NCBI GenBank assembly: GCA_021414115.1
Contig: JAIOPD010000025.1
Coordinates: 1 to 46,437 of the forward strand
Length of the DNA stretch: 46,437 nucleotides
DNA from: Planctomycetia bacterium
Lineage (GTDB): Bacteria; Planctomycetota; Planctomycetia; Pirellulales; UBA1268
Reading direction: 5' to 3'
The notes under the pieces were generated by a model, which was given only the letters and a program-made list of their open reading frames with translations, ran no database searches and was not told the DNA's origin. The stretch's first letter is position 1. The number at the start of each line of letters is the position of its first letter. A program made the position numbers and the translations under genes. Shown here in pieces: positions 1 to 7,670 of this stretch.

Positions 1-364
1 TGAAGCAGGTGATCCCCGCGAGCATGGCGATCTTGAGGCCGAGCAGCGGCGCCACGCGTGAGGCTTGGGATAGTTTCAAGGCGGTGAAGACCACGACCTG
101 CCCCAAGAGATAGAAAACCGTCGAGGCCACGAGCGGGACGAGCCAACGGGCGTCGGCCTGTAAGCCGCTCGGCCAGAGCAGCCACGACGCCGGAATGCAG
201 GCCGCTCCCATCAATGCGTGGGCGAGCACGAGCAGTCGCAGGCTGCTCCCGCCCCGGCTGCCGTGGTCCCGCGACACGAAATACGAGAACGCGCTCAGGA
301 ACGCGGCGACAAGTCCTGCCGCGACGCCGAGGACAAGCGTGCCGCCGTCGATGTGGCTCTCCAT
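1..364 (-). CDS. DMT/EamA-type membrane transporter, N-terminal part (runs off the window)
   Basis: The frame is open from an ATG at 364 to the left edge, giving about 121 residues of the N-terminus. It shows a short polar leader, then hydrophobic segments at about residues 11-28, 43-60 and 72-92, and the stretch TALKLSQASRVAPLLGLKI. That pattern (paired helices, then a small-residue motif of the type ALK..ASRVAPL) resembles the drug/metabolite transporter superfamily, whose members export or import small metabolites across the inner membrane. The substrate cannot be told. It is divergent from ftsK. The rest of the protein lies outside the window, so family assignment is tentative. Confidence 0.55.
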   Translation of the reverse strand, partial: MESHIDGGTLVLGVAAGLVAAFLSAFSYFVSRDHGSRGGSSLRLLVLAHALMGAACIPASWLLWPSGLQADARWLVPLVASTVFYLLGQVVVFTALKLSQASRVAPLLGLKIAMLAGITCF

Positions 365-580
365 GCGTGACCTATTAACGCCGCTCGGGGGATCTCTTTG
401 CCGGCGGGTGAATCTCGCGCGGGGTCGAGGAGCCTAACCTCCGGCCGCACTGCTTTCGTAGCCCGTTTTATCCTCACAACCGAAGGAGGTTGACCGCCGT
501 GGCGAGTGGGCGGCCGCCGCCCCGCGGAAAAGCGGCCTGTAGAGTTGCAGGAGACCATTCTCCCGACAAGGACCGTCGTC
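365..580. promoter_or_regulatory. Divergent intergenic region in front of ftsK
   Basis: This 216-bp gap separates the transporter and ftsK, so both must be transcribed from it. It contains a GGCCGC/GCGGCC stem (about 511-536) and a GGAGA-CCAT-TCTCC hairpin (about 551-564) just ahead of ftsK. AAGGA at about 570 is a plausible ribosome binding site for the ATG at 581. No confident -35/-10 pair was recognised. Confidence 0.35.
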
Positions 581-3268
581 ATGGCGTTCGCCGACCGCAC
601 TGTATCCCAACGCTTCGCGCCCCCGGCCCGCGTGGTGGCCCGCCCGGTCGTCGAACCTGCGGCGTCGGTCACCGCGGCGACGCGGAACCGCGTTCGCGAT
701 CTGACGGCGCTGGTGCTCCTCGCTGGATGCATCTTTTTGGTGGCGGCCCTGGCGACGTTCGACGCCGGCGATCCGCCGACGTCGCGGGTTTTCCCGCCGC
801 ACGCCCGGGCGATCAACGCCTGCGGACTGCTCGGCGCCGCCGTCGCCGGCACGCTCATCGAGTGCTTCGGCATCGGGGCGTGGTGCGTGGTGGCATTCGT
901 GGCGGCTCTCGATGCAGCGCTGCTCCGCAGGCGTGCGCTGCCCGACCTCCCGCTCCGGACCGCCGGCGCGATCCTGGCGACCGTCGGCGTCTGCACGCTG
1001 CTCACACTCTTCCTGCCCGACTGGGTCGGTCGTCCGCTCTGGGGCCCCGGCGGCCGCGTCGGCGGCATGGGTGGCCTGTTGGCCGGCTCGAATCTCGCGC
1101 AAACGGGGGCCGCGATCATCGTCACGGCGCTCACCTTTGGCGGTCTCTTTCTCGCCTGCGATACGGCGATCCTCTGGCTGGCGCGAAGCTCTGGAACCCT
1201 GGCGGTTGCCTGCACGACGGCATGCAGCATGATGGCGACGCGGCTGGCCCGGAGAAGGACGGTGAGCGACGCATTCGATGCCGAGCAGCCTGATCTGGCG
1301 GATCGGTTCCCCGGGATGCGGTCGCGGCTTGCAGGCCGCGGCGATGCCGAAGCCGACCTCGATTCCGACGATGCCGAAGGGGAGCCGACCATCCGCGTGA
1401 AGCGACGTGAGCTGCCCGTGGCCGCGGCCGCGGATCTGGAGGACGAGACGATCGTCGAGGATGCCGATCTCGGTGGCGACGCGGGAGAGGACGCCGTACC
1501 GGCAGCTCCGCAGCCACTGGTGCCGATCCGGTCGCTCTCGAACCGCCGCAAGCCACAGCCCACGCTCGAACTCTCCCCCGACCCGGCGGCCGACTACGAG
1601 CTGCCGAGCCTCGACCTCCTCCTCCCCACCGAATACCTCGAGCTCGATCAGCAGGAGCAGGAAGTCCGCGACCGGGCGAAGGTGCTGGAGAAGACGTTTG
1701 CCGAGTTCGGATTCAAGGTGAAGGTGGTCGAGGTGGAGACCGGCCCGGTGATCTCGCAATACGAGATCGAACTGGAGGCTGGGCTGCGGCTCGCGAAGAT
1801 CACGAATCTCGCCGACGACCTGGCGATCGCGCTGCGCGTGCCGAGCGTCCGCATCGTGGCCCCGATCCCCGGCAAGAACTCGGTCGGCATCGAGGTGCCC
1901 AACACGACCCGGCAGATGGTCCGCCTCCGCGAGGTGATCGAGGAGACACAGGCCAAGAGCCGCACCATGAAGATCCCGATCTACCTCGGGAAGGACGTGG
2001 CGGGCAATCCCATGGTCGTGGACATGGCGAGCATGCCCCACCTCCTGATCGCCGGCCGCACCGGCACGGGCAAGTCGGTCTGCTTGAACTCGATCATCGT
2101 CTCGATGCTGATGACGCGGCGGCCCGACGAGGTGCGGATGCTGATGATCGACCCCAAGATGGTCGAGCTCACGCCCTACAAGTCGCTCCCGCATCTGATG
2201 CACCCGGTCGTCACCGACATGAAGAAGGCCGAGGCGATCCTCGCCTGGGCGGTCGAGAAGATGGAACAACGCTACGCGCTGCTCGCGAAGGTCGGCGTGC
2301 GCCATCTCACCCAGTACAACGCGCTGGGCCGCGAGACGATCCTGGAACGGATGAGGCCCGAGTCGGAGGAGGAAGCCGCCGCGATCCCCACCACGATGCC
2401 GTTCATCGTGATGATTGCCGACGAGATCGCCGACATGATGATGACCGCGGGCAAGGAGATCGAGGCCCACATCATTCGGCTTGCCCAGAAGAGCCGGGCG
2501 GTCGGCATCCACCTCATTCTCGCCACGCAGAAGCCGACGGTGGACGTGATCACCGGTCTCATCAAGAGCAACCTGCCGGCGCGGATCGCCTTCCAGGTGG
2601 CGAGCCGCACCGACAGCCGCGTGGTGCTCGACGAGATGGGGGCGGAGCGGCTCCTCGGCAACGGCGACATGCTCTTCCTCTCGCCGGGCACGAGCCAGAT
2701 CCTCCGCGGGCAGGGCACGTATCTCAGCGACGAGGAGATCGGCCGCGTGATGGGGGCGATTGGCACGAGCGAGCCGCAGTACGCCGCGGAGCTGGTCAAT
2801 CTCCAGCCGGCACCCTCGGGCGACGCCGGCAAGGCGGGCGTGAGCCCGAAGGACAAGGACGATCTCTACGAGGCGGCGGTGGAGGTGGTGATTCGGGAGG
2901 GCCGCGGCAGCGTGTCGCTCCTGCAACGCGCCCTGGGCGTGGGCTATGGCCGCGGCGCCAGGCTCATCGACTTCATGGCCGAAGACGGCGTCGTCGGCCA
3001 ATACGCCGGTTCCCAGGCCCGCGAGGTCTTGATCACGATGGACCAGTGGGCCGAGCGAACGGGCTCCGCCCCCCTGCCCCCCGACCCGACCCCGCGGAAG
3101 CTGAAGATCCAGCCCCACGCCTCCGCGCCGGCCGTGATCGACGCGGACGAGACGGGCGACGCGGACGAGGACTTCGAAGACGACGATGCCGGCTTCGAAG
3201 ACGGGGACACCGACGCCTTCGATGACGACGTCGAGCAGGACGAGGCGTTTCCCGACGACGATCGTTAG
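581..3268 (+). CDS. ftsK: DNA translocase FtsK/SpoIIIE
   Basis: Membrane-anchored, ATP-driven DNA pump that moves chromosome ends across the division septum. The 895-residue product has about four hydrophobic segments in residues 35-210 (the FtsK 4TM domain), a short acidic linker, then the alpha/beta motor with Walker A GRTGTGKS (about 492-499) and Walker B ending in DE (614-615). The winged-helix gamma domain that reads KOPS sites is at about 760-825 (DDLYEAAVEVV through GVVGQY). The chosen ATG has AAGGA eight bases upstream; the frame extends to 506 but those codons do not look coding. Odd feature: about 50 residues rich in Asp and Glu follow the gamma domain, which normally sits near the end. 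Family identity is certain; the role of the acidic tail is unknown. Confidence 0.95.
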   Translation: MAFADRTVSQRFAPPARVVARPVVEPAASVTAATRNRVRDLTALVLLAGCIFLVAALATFDAGDPPTSRVFPPHARAINACGLLGAAVAGTLIECFGIGAWCVVAFVAALDAALLRRRALPDLPLRTAGAILATVGVCTLLTLFLPDWVGRPLWGPGGRVGGMGGLLAGSNLAQTGAAIIVTALTFGGLFLACDTAILWLARSSGTLAVACTTACSMMATRLARRRTVSDAFDAEQPDLADRFPGMRSRLAGRGDAEADLDSDDAEGEPTIRVKRRELPVAAAADLEDETIVEDADLGGDAGEDAVPAAPQPLVPIRSLSNRRKPQPTLELSPDPAADYELPSLDLLLPTEYLELDQQEQEVRDRAKVLEKTFAEFGFKVKVVEVETGPVISQYEIELEAGLRLAKITNLADDLAIALRVPSVRIVAPIPGKNSVGIEVPNTTRQMVRLREVIEETQAKSRTMKIPIYLGKDVAGNPMVVDMASMPHLLIAGRTGTGKSVCLNSIIVSMLMTRRPDEVRMLMIDPKMVELTPYKSLPHLMHPVVTDMKKAEAILAWAVEKMEQRYALLAKVGVRHLTQYNALGRETILERMRPESEEEAAAIPTTMPFIVMIADEIADMMMTAGKEIEAHIIRLAQKSRAVGIHLILATQKPTVDVITGLIKSNLPARIAFQVASRTDSRVVLDEMGAERLLGNGDMLFLSPGTSQILRGQGTYLSDEEIGRVMGAIGTSEPQYAAELVNLQPAPSGDAGKAGVSPKDKDDLYEAAVEVVIREGRGSVSLLQRALGVGYGRGARLIDFMAEDGVVGQYAGSQAREVLITMDQWAERTGSAPLPPDPTPRKLKIQPHASAPAVIDADETGDADEDFEDDDAGFEDGDTDAFDDDVEQDEAFPDDDR

Positions 3269-3913
3269 ATCGCGTTCGACTCTGGAGTTCGCCTGACGGG
3301 GGCCTGAGTGGTGGGTCGGGGCTGCCCGTACCCCGCGAGCCGGACGTTCGCTTCGTCCATCCTGGACTTCGCTCACTCGATGCTGCCTGCGCTTCGGCAT
3401 CCAGCCTGCGCTGGCCAGCAACGCCGGCTCTCGGGGTACGGGCAGCCCCTCGCGGGTTCTCGAAGGCCGGGGAAGCCCGGAGCGCGAGCGACGGGGAGAC
3501 GCTTTCCACCCCAACCCGCTCCGCGTCACGTCCACGAAGCGCCACCCGCTGTCCCCTCGCTGCTCAGCGGTGGAGCGCATTCGACTTTGGTGTTTTGCCG
3601 GCTCCGGTGGCCAAAAGTCGCCGCTTCGCGGTCCTTCGGATTCTCGCGGCGGCAGGATCGCCGAAGCTCGTCGAGCGTGTGCCGACCCTCCCGTCGCCTA
3701 CCCGTCCTGGCTTGCCAACACGACGCTCCACTTCGACTGGATGCGCTCTAGGGTTCTCCTGTGTGAAGGGGATCGATTCGCTCCGCAACTCCTCTGATGC
3801 GGCCGCGTTGCGGGTGGACGCGCCTGCAGGGCATGATCTTACGATCAGGCTAAAAATGCCCTGTTACGCGGGTCCGCGGAATGAAGAGTTCGCCCAACAT
3901 CCCAGAGATCATC
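3269..3913. repeat. Repeat-rich intergenic region containing a full copy of the dispersed structured element
   Basis: 645 bp without a convincing gene. The first part (about 3270-3500) is a copy of an element found again at 46250-46437. Its core is a long inverted repeat: arm 3318-3343 pairs with 3424-3449 (18 bp perfect, one mismatch at 3336/3431, then 7 bp). Inside the loop are smaller hairpins, GTCCA-TCC-TGGAC near 3355-3367 and GATGC/GCATC near 3378-3401. A 25-base box related to CCCGTCGCTCGCGCTCC, in reverse orientation, follows at about 3472-3496. The remainder (3500-3800) holds scrambled pieces of the same flanks, such as the GCATTCGACTTTGG-like string near 3577. A nested hairpin lies at 3827-3863. 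Confidence 0.8.
3318..3449 (+). ncRNA. Core of the structured repeat, copy A (possible structured RNA or MITE-like element)
   Basis: The terminal arms are complementary over 26 positions with one mismatch. Compared with the copy at 46304-46435, the arm pair A3330-T3437 is replaced by G-C, and the inner hairpin pair T-A near 3356/3366 is replaced by C-G. These are paired substitutions that keep the helix. One further change (C3322 to T) would leave a G-U wobble in RNA. This covariation is seen directly. Whether it reflects a transcribed RNA, a protein-binding cruciform or a mobile miniature element is not known; the strand given is arbitrary. Confidence 0.5.
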
Positions 3914-4297
3914 ATGACAGGCCCACAGCAGCACGCCGTCACAAAATGGCATGTCTTATTGTGTGCTCTCGTAGCTTTGGCATTCACGGCATTGGGCGTG
4001 CTTGCCCTGTGTAAAACCGTAGCCCTTCATCGCAGTGAGTCCGTGGCGGTGGCCCGTGTGGTCGAATCTCGGACAATCGCGAAGCGCCGGGGCGGAGTGT
4101 CGTTTGATGTGCGTTATGTTTTCGCCCCTGCACCTGGTTCTCCCGAGATCGGGCGATGCGACTTTCTGGGTCGCACGAACCCGCTCTCTGGCAGTTTGGG
4201 AGACTCAAGTACCCTCCTGTTTCTTGGGGTCGGTCTTGGTGTCGCGGCGATTTGTGGCGAGGTGGTTAGAAGACGGCAGTTGTCCGCTCAAGCATGA
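3914..4297 (+). CDS. Small two-helix membrane protein, DUF3592-like
   Basis: 127 residues from the ATG at 3914 (an in-frame ATG at 3881 is also possible). There is a hydrophobic helix at about residues 12-33, then a soluble stretch with SVAVARVVESRTIAKR and SFDVRYVFAP, and a second helix near residues 95-115. The order helix, beta-rich domain, helix, and the alternating beta pattern before a GRC segment resemble DUF3592 proteins, which are uncharacterised membrane proteins. The section normally containing an Asp-Pro turn before the second helix appears short, so the gene may have lost a few codons. It stands alone between two repeat regions. Moderate to low confidence that it is expressed. 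Confidence 0.4.
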   Translation: MTGPQQHAVTKWHVLLCALVALAFTALGVLALCKTVALHRSESVAVARVVESRTIAKRRGGVSFDVRYVFAPAPGSPEIGRCDFLGRTNPLSGSLGDSSTLLFLGVGLGVAAICGEVVRRRQLSAQA

Positions 4298-4794
4298 CCA
4301 TCATCCAGCCACGCTGGGCGAACCATACGATGCAATGGACCCGCGGGCGTCGTCGTGATTGACGGTAAGCCAGTGGGCCGCGGGCCATTGATCGGAACTG
4401 TGCGAGTGACGTGGAGCGATAAACGTAGTGCCCGAAGCAGTAGCGGCACTCTGTGTCTGTGAAGCGATCGTGGAGCTCTCGGCAGTTCCGCTTTCAACTC
4501 CCGCAGGTCCTCAACCTCAACCGACTCCCCGCCGCTGGCTCGGGTCGCGAACCGGATACCCGTCGCTCGCGCTCCGGGCTTCCCGGGCGTCGGACATAAT
4601 CGAGATTCCGCGAGGGGCACGAGGAGCCCCGACCCACCACTCGGGCTTGCGTCAGGCGTTCCGCTAAAGTCGGATGCGATCCCGCCTCGGGGCCCAGGCA
4701 CCAGACGCCCCACTCCCCACGGCTCGCGGATCAGCACGCTCACCTGCCTTGCCCTTGCGAGCCCTCGCGGGCGATTCCGGGTATTCTTCCGGTC
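4298..4794. repeat. Intergenic region with a possible gene scrap and a reversed, core-less repeat copy
   Basis: Bases 4321-4461 can be read on the + strand as a fragment containing VVVIDGKPVGRGPLIGTV before a stop, reminiscent of the DGKPV motif of planctomycete carboxypeptidase-regulatory-like lipoproteins; there is no start and the match is short. From about 4530 to 4680 the reverse complement carries both flanks of the dispersed element (a GCATCCGACTTT-like start, GAGTGGTGGGTCGGGGCT, and the GGAAGCCCGGAGCGCGAGCG box), but most of the hairpin core is missing. The region also serves as the upstream region of the cyclase gene; no clear promoter was recognised. Confidence 0.55.
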
Positions 4795-6090
4795 ATGACC
4801 CAGGCAGGCGGACGCACGATCGTGATCGCGGAGGATAGCCGCGTGCAGGCGCTGCTCCTCAAGCGGGCCCTCGAGGCCCGTGGTCACACCGTGCACCTCG
4901 GGGGGAATGGCGTGGAGGCCCTGGCGCTCGTGCGGGAGCATCGCCCGGCCATGCTCATCTCCGACGTCGAGATGCCGGAGATGGATGGCCATGCCCTCTG
5001 CCGGGCCGTCAAAAGTGATCCCGACCTGCGCCGCACGCCCGTCCTGATGCTGACCGCACTGGCCGCCACGTCCGACATCCTGGCGGGACTTCGCGAAGGC
5101 GCCGACGCCTACGTCACCAAGCCCTATGAGCCGGACCACATCCTCGAACGCATCGAGCATTTGCTCGCGCAGGATCCGTCCGGCGACAGGCCCGGCGAGC
5201 CGCTGGAGCTCGACTACGCCGGCGAGCGGATGCGACTCGATGTCACCCGCCGTCAGCTCCTCAACCTGCTGCTGTCCACCTACGAAAATATCCTCCAGCA
5301 GAACTCGAAACTGGCGGAGATGCACCGCGCCCTCGGCGAGACCAGCGGTCAGCTCGAGGCCAGCCTGCGGAAAACGCGGGAGCTGCTCTACAAGGTCTTC
5401 CCGCGTCGGATTGCCGACGAGCTCGCCGTCGGGGGGCAGACCGAGCCCATGCAGTTCGACAGCGTCACCGTGCTGTTCACCGACTTCGTGGGCTTCACGA
5501 AGACTGCCGAGACGATGTCGCCGCGGCAACTAATCGAGGATCTCGAGCAGTATTTCCGCCGGTTCGACCAACTGCTTGCCGAGTGTCACATGGAGAAACT
5601 CAAGACGATCGGCGACGCCTACATGGCCGCTGGCGGGGTGCCGGAGCCGAATCGGTCGCACCCGCTCGATGCGGCATTGTTTGCCCTTGGCCTTCGCGAG
5701 TTCGTCGCCGCGACCGGCAGCGAGCGGGCGGCGGGCGGGCTCCCGTTCTTTCCGATCCGCATCGGTCTGCACACCGGGCCGCTCGTGGCCGGTGTGATCG
5801 GCGAACAGCGGTTTCTCTACGATCTCTGGGGCGACACGGTCAACACCGCCAGCCGGATGGAGAGTCGCGGCGAACCGGGCCGGATCAACATCTCGGAGGC
5901 CACCCACCTGCTCGTAGCCCCGTGGTTTGAATGCACGTCACGTGGCCGGATCGAGGTCAAGGGCAAGGGCGAGGTGGAGATGTTTTTTCTCGACCGGCTC
6001 AAGCCCGAGTTCAGTGACGATGCCGCCGGCCTCGTGGGCAACGAGAGGTTTCGTGCGGACCACGACCGCTTGCGCTCCCGGGAAGCCTGA
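4795..6090 (+). CDS. Response regulator receiver fused to class III adenylate cyclase
   Basis: Cytoplasmic signalling enzyme of 431 residues expected to make cAMP from ATP under control of a phosphorelay. Residues 7-125 form a CheY-like receiver with acidic pocket E13/D14, phospho-acceptor D57 in ISDVEMPEMDG, T87 and K109. A helical linker (about 140-200) probably dimerises. The cyclase domain (about 218-400) has the first metal Asp in FTDFVGFT, the KLKTIGDAYM segment with the ATP-selecting Lys and second metal Asp, and LYDLWGDTVNTASRM with the adenine-selecting Asp, transition-state Asn and Arg. All catalytic positions look intact, and Lys plus Asp indicates adenylate rather than guanylate cyclase. 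No histidine kinase is adjacent. No Shine-Dalgarno sequence is evident. Confidence 0.9.
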   Translation: MTQAGGRTIVIAEDSRVQALLLKRALEARGHTVHLGGNGVEALALVREHRPAMLISDVEMPEMDGHALCRAVKSDPDLRRTPVLMLTALAATSDILAGLREGADAYVTKPYEPDHILERIEHLLAQDPSGDRPGEPLELDYAGERMRLDVTRRQLLNLLLSTYENILQQNSKLAEMHRALGETSGQLEASLRKTRELLYKVFPRRIADELAVGGQTEPMQFDSVTVLFTDFVGFTKTAETMSPRQLIEDLEQYFRRFDQLLAECHMEKLKTIGDAYMAAGGVPEPNRSHPLDAALFALGLREFVAATGSERAAGGLPFFPIRIGLHTGPLVAGVIGEQRFLYDLWGDTVNTASRMESRGEPGRINISEATHLLVAPWFECTSRGRIEVKGKGEVEMFFLDRLKPEFSDDAAGLVGNERFRADHDRLRSREA

Positions 6091-6122
6091 ACCGCGAGCG
6101 ACGAGTGGGCGCCAGTGAGCGG

Positions 6123-7445
6123 TCAGACTTCCCAGCCCTTGCGATACTCGCGTCGCAGCAGGGCGTTGGCGTCGTCGCGGCTGCTCTTCATCGCCGTCGC
6201 GTCCCACGCAAACTCGCCCTGCACGCGGTAGGCGATGTTGGCCAGCAGCACGCTCTCGGTGAGCGGGCCTGTGTAATCGAAGGCGCAGGTCGCCGGGATG
6301 CCGCCCCGGCAGGCGTCGAGCCATTCTCGGTGGAATCCCGGCGAAGGCGGGAGCGTCTGCGGTGGCTTGGCATCGACCGGCTTTCCGTCCTTGATCAACA
6401 GCCAGTCGTCGAAGCCGCACATCAGCATCCCCTCGGTGCCGATGAAGAGCGTGTTTTTCGTCTTCGAAGGCTGCTTGCCGTCGGCGCGTGGCTGATCGAT
6501 TCCGAGTTTGTCGAGCACCGGCGGGCGGCCCTGATACCAATGGAGGCTGACTGGTGGCAGCGTGGCTCCCGTGGCCGCCTGCCGCTCCGGATAGTCGAGG
6601 CGGGTGGCGAAGGACGTCGGCGTCCGCTCCGGGTCGGGGACCGGGCCGCTGCCGGAAACGCGCACCGGGTGGCCGAGTTCCAACGCCCACGCCGGGATGT
6701 CGAGAATGTGGCAGCCCCAGTTGCCACTCTCGCCGGTGCCAAACTCCCACCAGAATCGCCAATCGTAGGGGGCGAGACCAGGTTGATAGCGGCGCTCCGA
6801 GAGCGGGCCGAGCCAGAGATCCCAGTCGAGGTTCGCCGGCACCGGACCGGGCTCGCCCAGCGGCTTGGGCATGCCCCGCCCGCTGGTGATCCAGGAGTGG
6901 ACCTCCTTGACCGTGCCGAACGCACCAGACCTGACGAACTCGACGCCCGCCCGCAGGCCCGGCAGCGTGTGCCGCTGCGAGCCAAGTTGTGTCGCCAGTT
7001 TCTTCGCGCGTGCCGCCTCCGTCAGCCGGCGGACCTCCTCGACCTCGTGCGCAAGAGGCTTCTCAAGATAGACGTGCTTGCCTCGCTCCATCGCCCACCA
7101 CGCGGGATGGAAATGCGTGTGGTCGGGCGTGCTGATGACGACCGCGTCGATCTGCTTGTCGAGCGTGTCGAACATCCGACGAAAGTCGCTGAATCGCTGC
7201 GCCCGCGGATGCTGTTCGAACGCTTTGCCGGCACGCTTCTCATCGACATCGCAGAGCGCCACGATGTTCTGGTTGGCGACCCCCTTGAGGTTTGCAGCCC
7301 CCTGTCCCCCGATGCCGACGACCGCGACATTGAGCTTTTCGGAAGGCCCTTCGGCGGCCCGACTCCCAAACCCATGGGTTGCGAAGAAACCTGCGGCGAG
7401 GCCGGTAAACGTGCGGCGCGGAACGGCGAAGGGGCGCGGGGGCAT
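6123..7445 (-). CDS. Gfo/Idh/MocA family NAD(P)-dependent oxidoreductase, probable Tat substrate
   Basis: 440-residue oxidoreductase of the large planctomycete expansion acting on sugars or inositols. The N-terminus has a twin arginine (R10-R11, PRRTFTGLAAG) and a hydrophobic stretch, consistent with a Tat leader that exports the folded, cofactor-loaded enzyme. The Rossmann fold follows: VAVVGIGGQGAANLKG (about 40-55), CDVDEKR (about 65-71), STPDHTHFHPAW (about 105-116) and the conserved EKPLAHE with Lys near 129. The C-terminal half contains the dimerisation and substrate sheet, including WWEFGTGESGNWGCH with the catalytic-type His. It ends convergently with the cyclase gene. The substrate is unknown. 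Confidence 0.9.
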   Translation of the reverse strand: MPPRPFAVPRRTFTGLAAGFFATHGFGSRAAEGPSEKLNVAVVGIGGQGAANLKGVANQNIVALCDVDEKRAGKAFEQHPRAQRFSDFRRMFDTLDKQIDAVVISTPDHTHFHPAWWAMERGKHVYLEKPLAHEVEEVRRLTEAARAKKLATQLGSQRHTLPGLRAGVEFVRSGAFGTVKEVHSWITSGRGMPKPLGEPGPVPANLDWDLWLGPLSERRYQPGLAPYDWRFWWEFGTGESGNWGCHILDIPAWALELGHPVRVSGSGPVPDPERTPTSFATRLDYPERQAATGATLPPVSLHWYQGRPPVLDKLGIDQPRADGKQPSKTKNTLFIGTEGMLMCGFDDWLLIKDGKPVDAKPPQTLPPSPGFHREWLDACRGGIPATCAFDYTGPLTESVLLANIAYRVQGEFAWDATAMKSSRDDANALLRREYRKGWEV

Positions 7446-7670
7446 GAGCAGATCTCTCCCTAAGGAATCGAGTTCGCAAAAGTTTATCCGCCCGGGGATG
7501 AAAGCGGGGCAGGACCGCGGAAATCTTCGAGTGTGCGGGTTCCGGCCCCGTTCCTCCCCACCGATTCCGGCATGTCGGTCGTCCGACTAGGCTAGGGTCT
7601 GCGCCGCGCGGCCCGCCCCCGGGCCCGCCCGCATCCTTCCGCTCGCCCACACCCTCCCACTGGTGGCCCC
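7446..7670. promoter_or_regulatory. Divergent intergenic region between the oxidoreductase and cimA
   Basis: 225 bp that must hold promoters for both genes. A TAGGCTAGGG string near 7590 could be a -10 for cimA, but no matching -35 was found at normal spacing. No riboswitch or leader peptide was recognised. Confidence 0.25.

Noticed and set aside
434-3580. Very long minus-strand open frame opposite ftsK
   Set aside because: It is the antisense shadow of ftsK: composition is Arg/His/Asp-rich with no domain, a common artefact in GC-rich genes.
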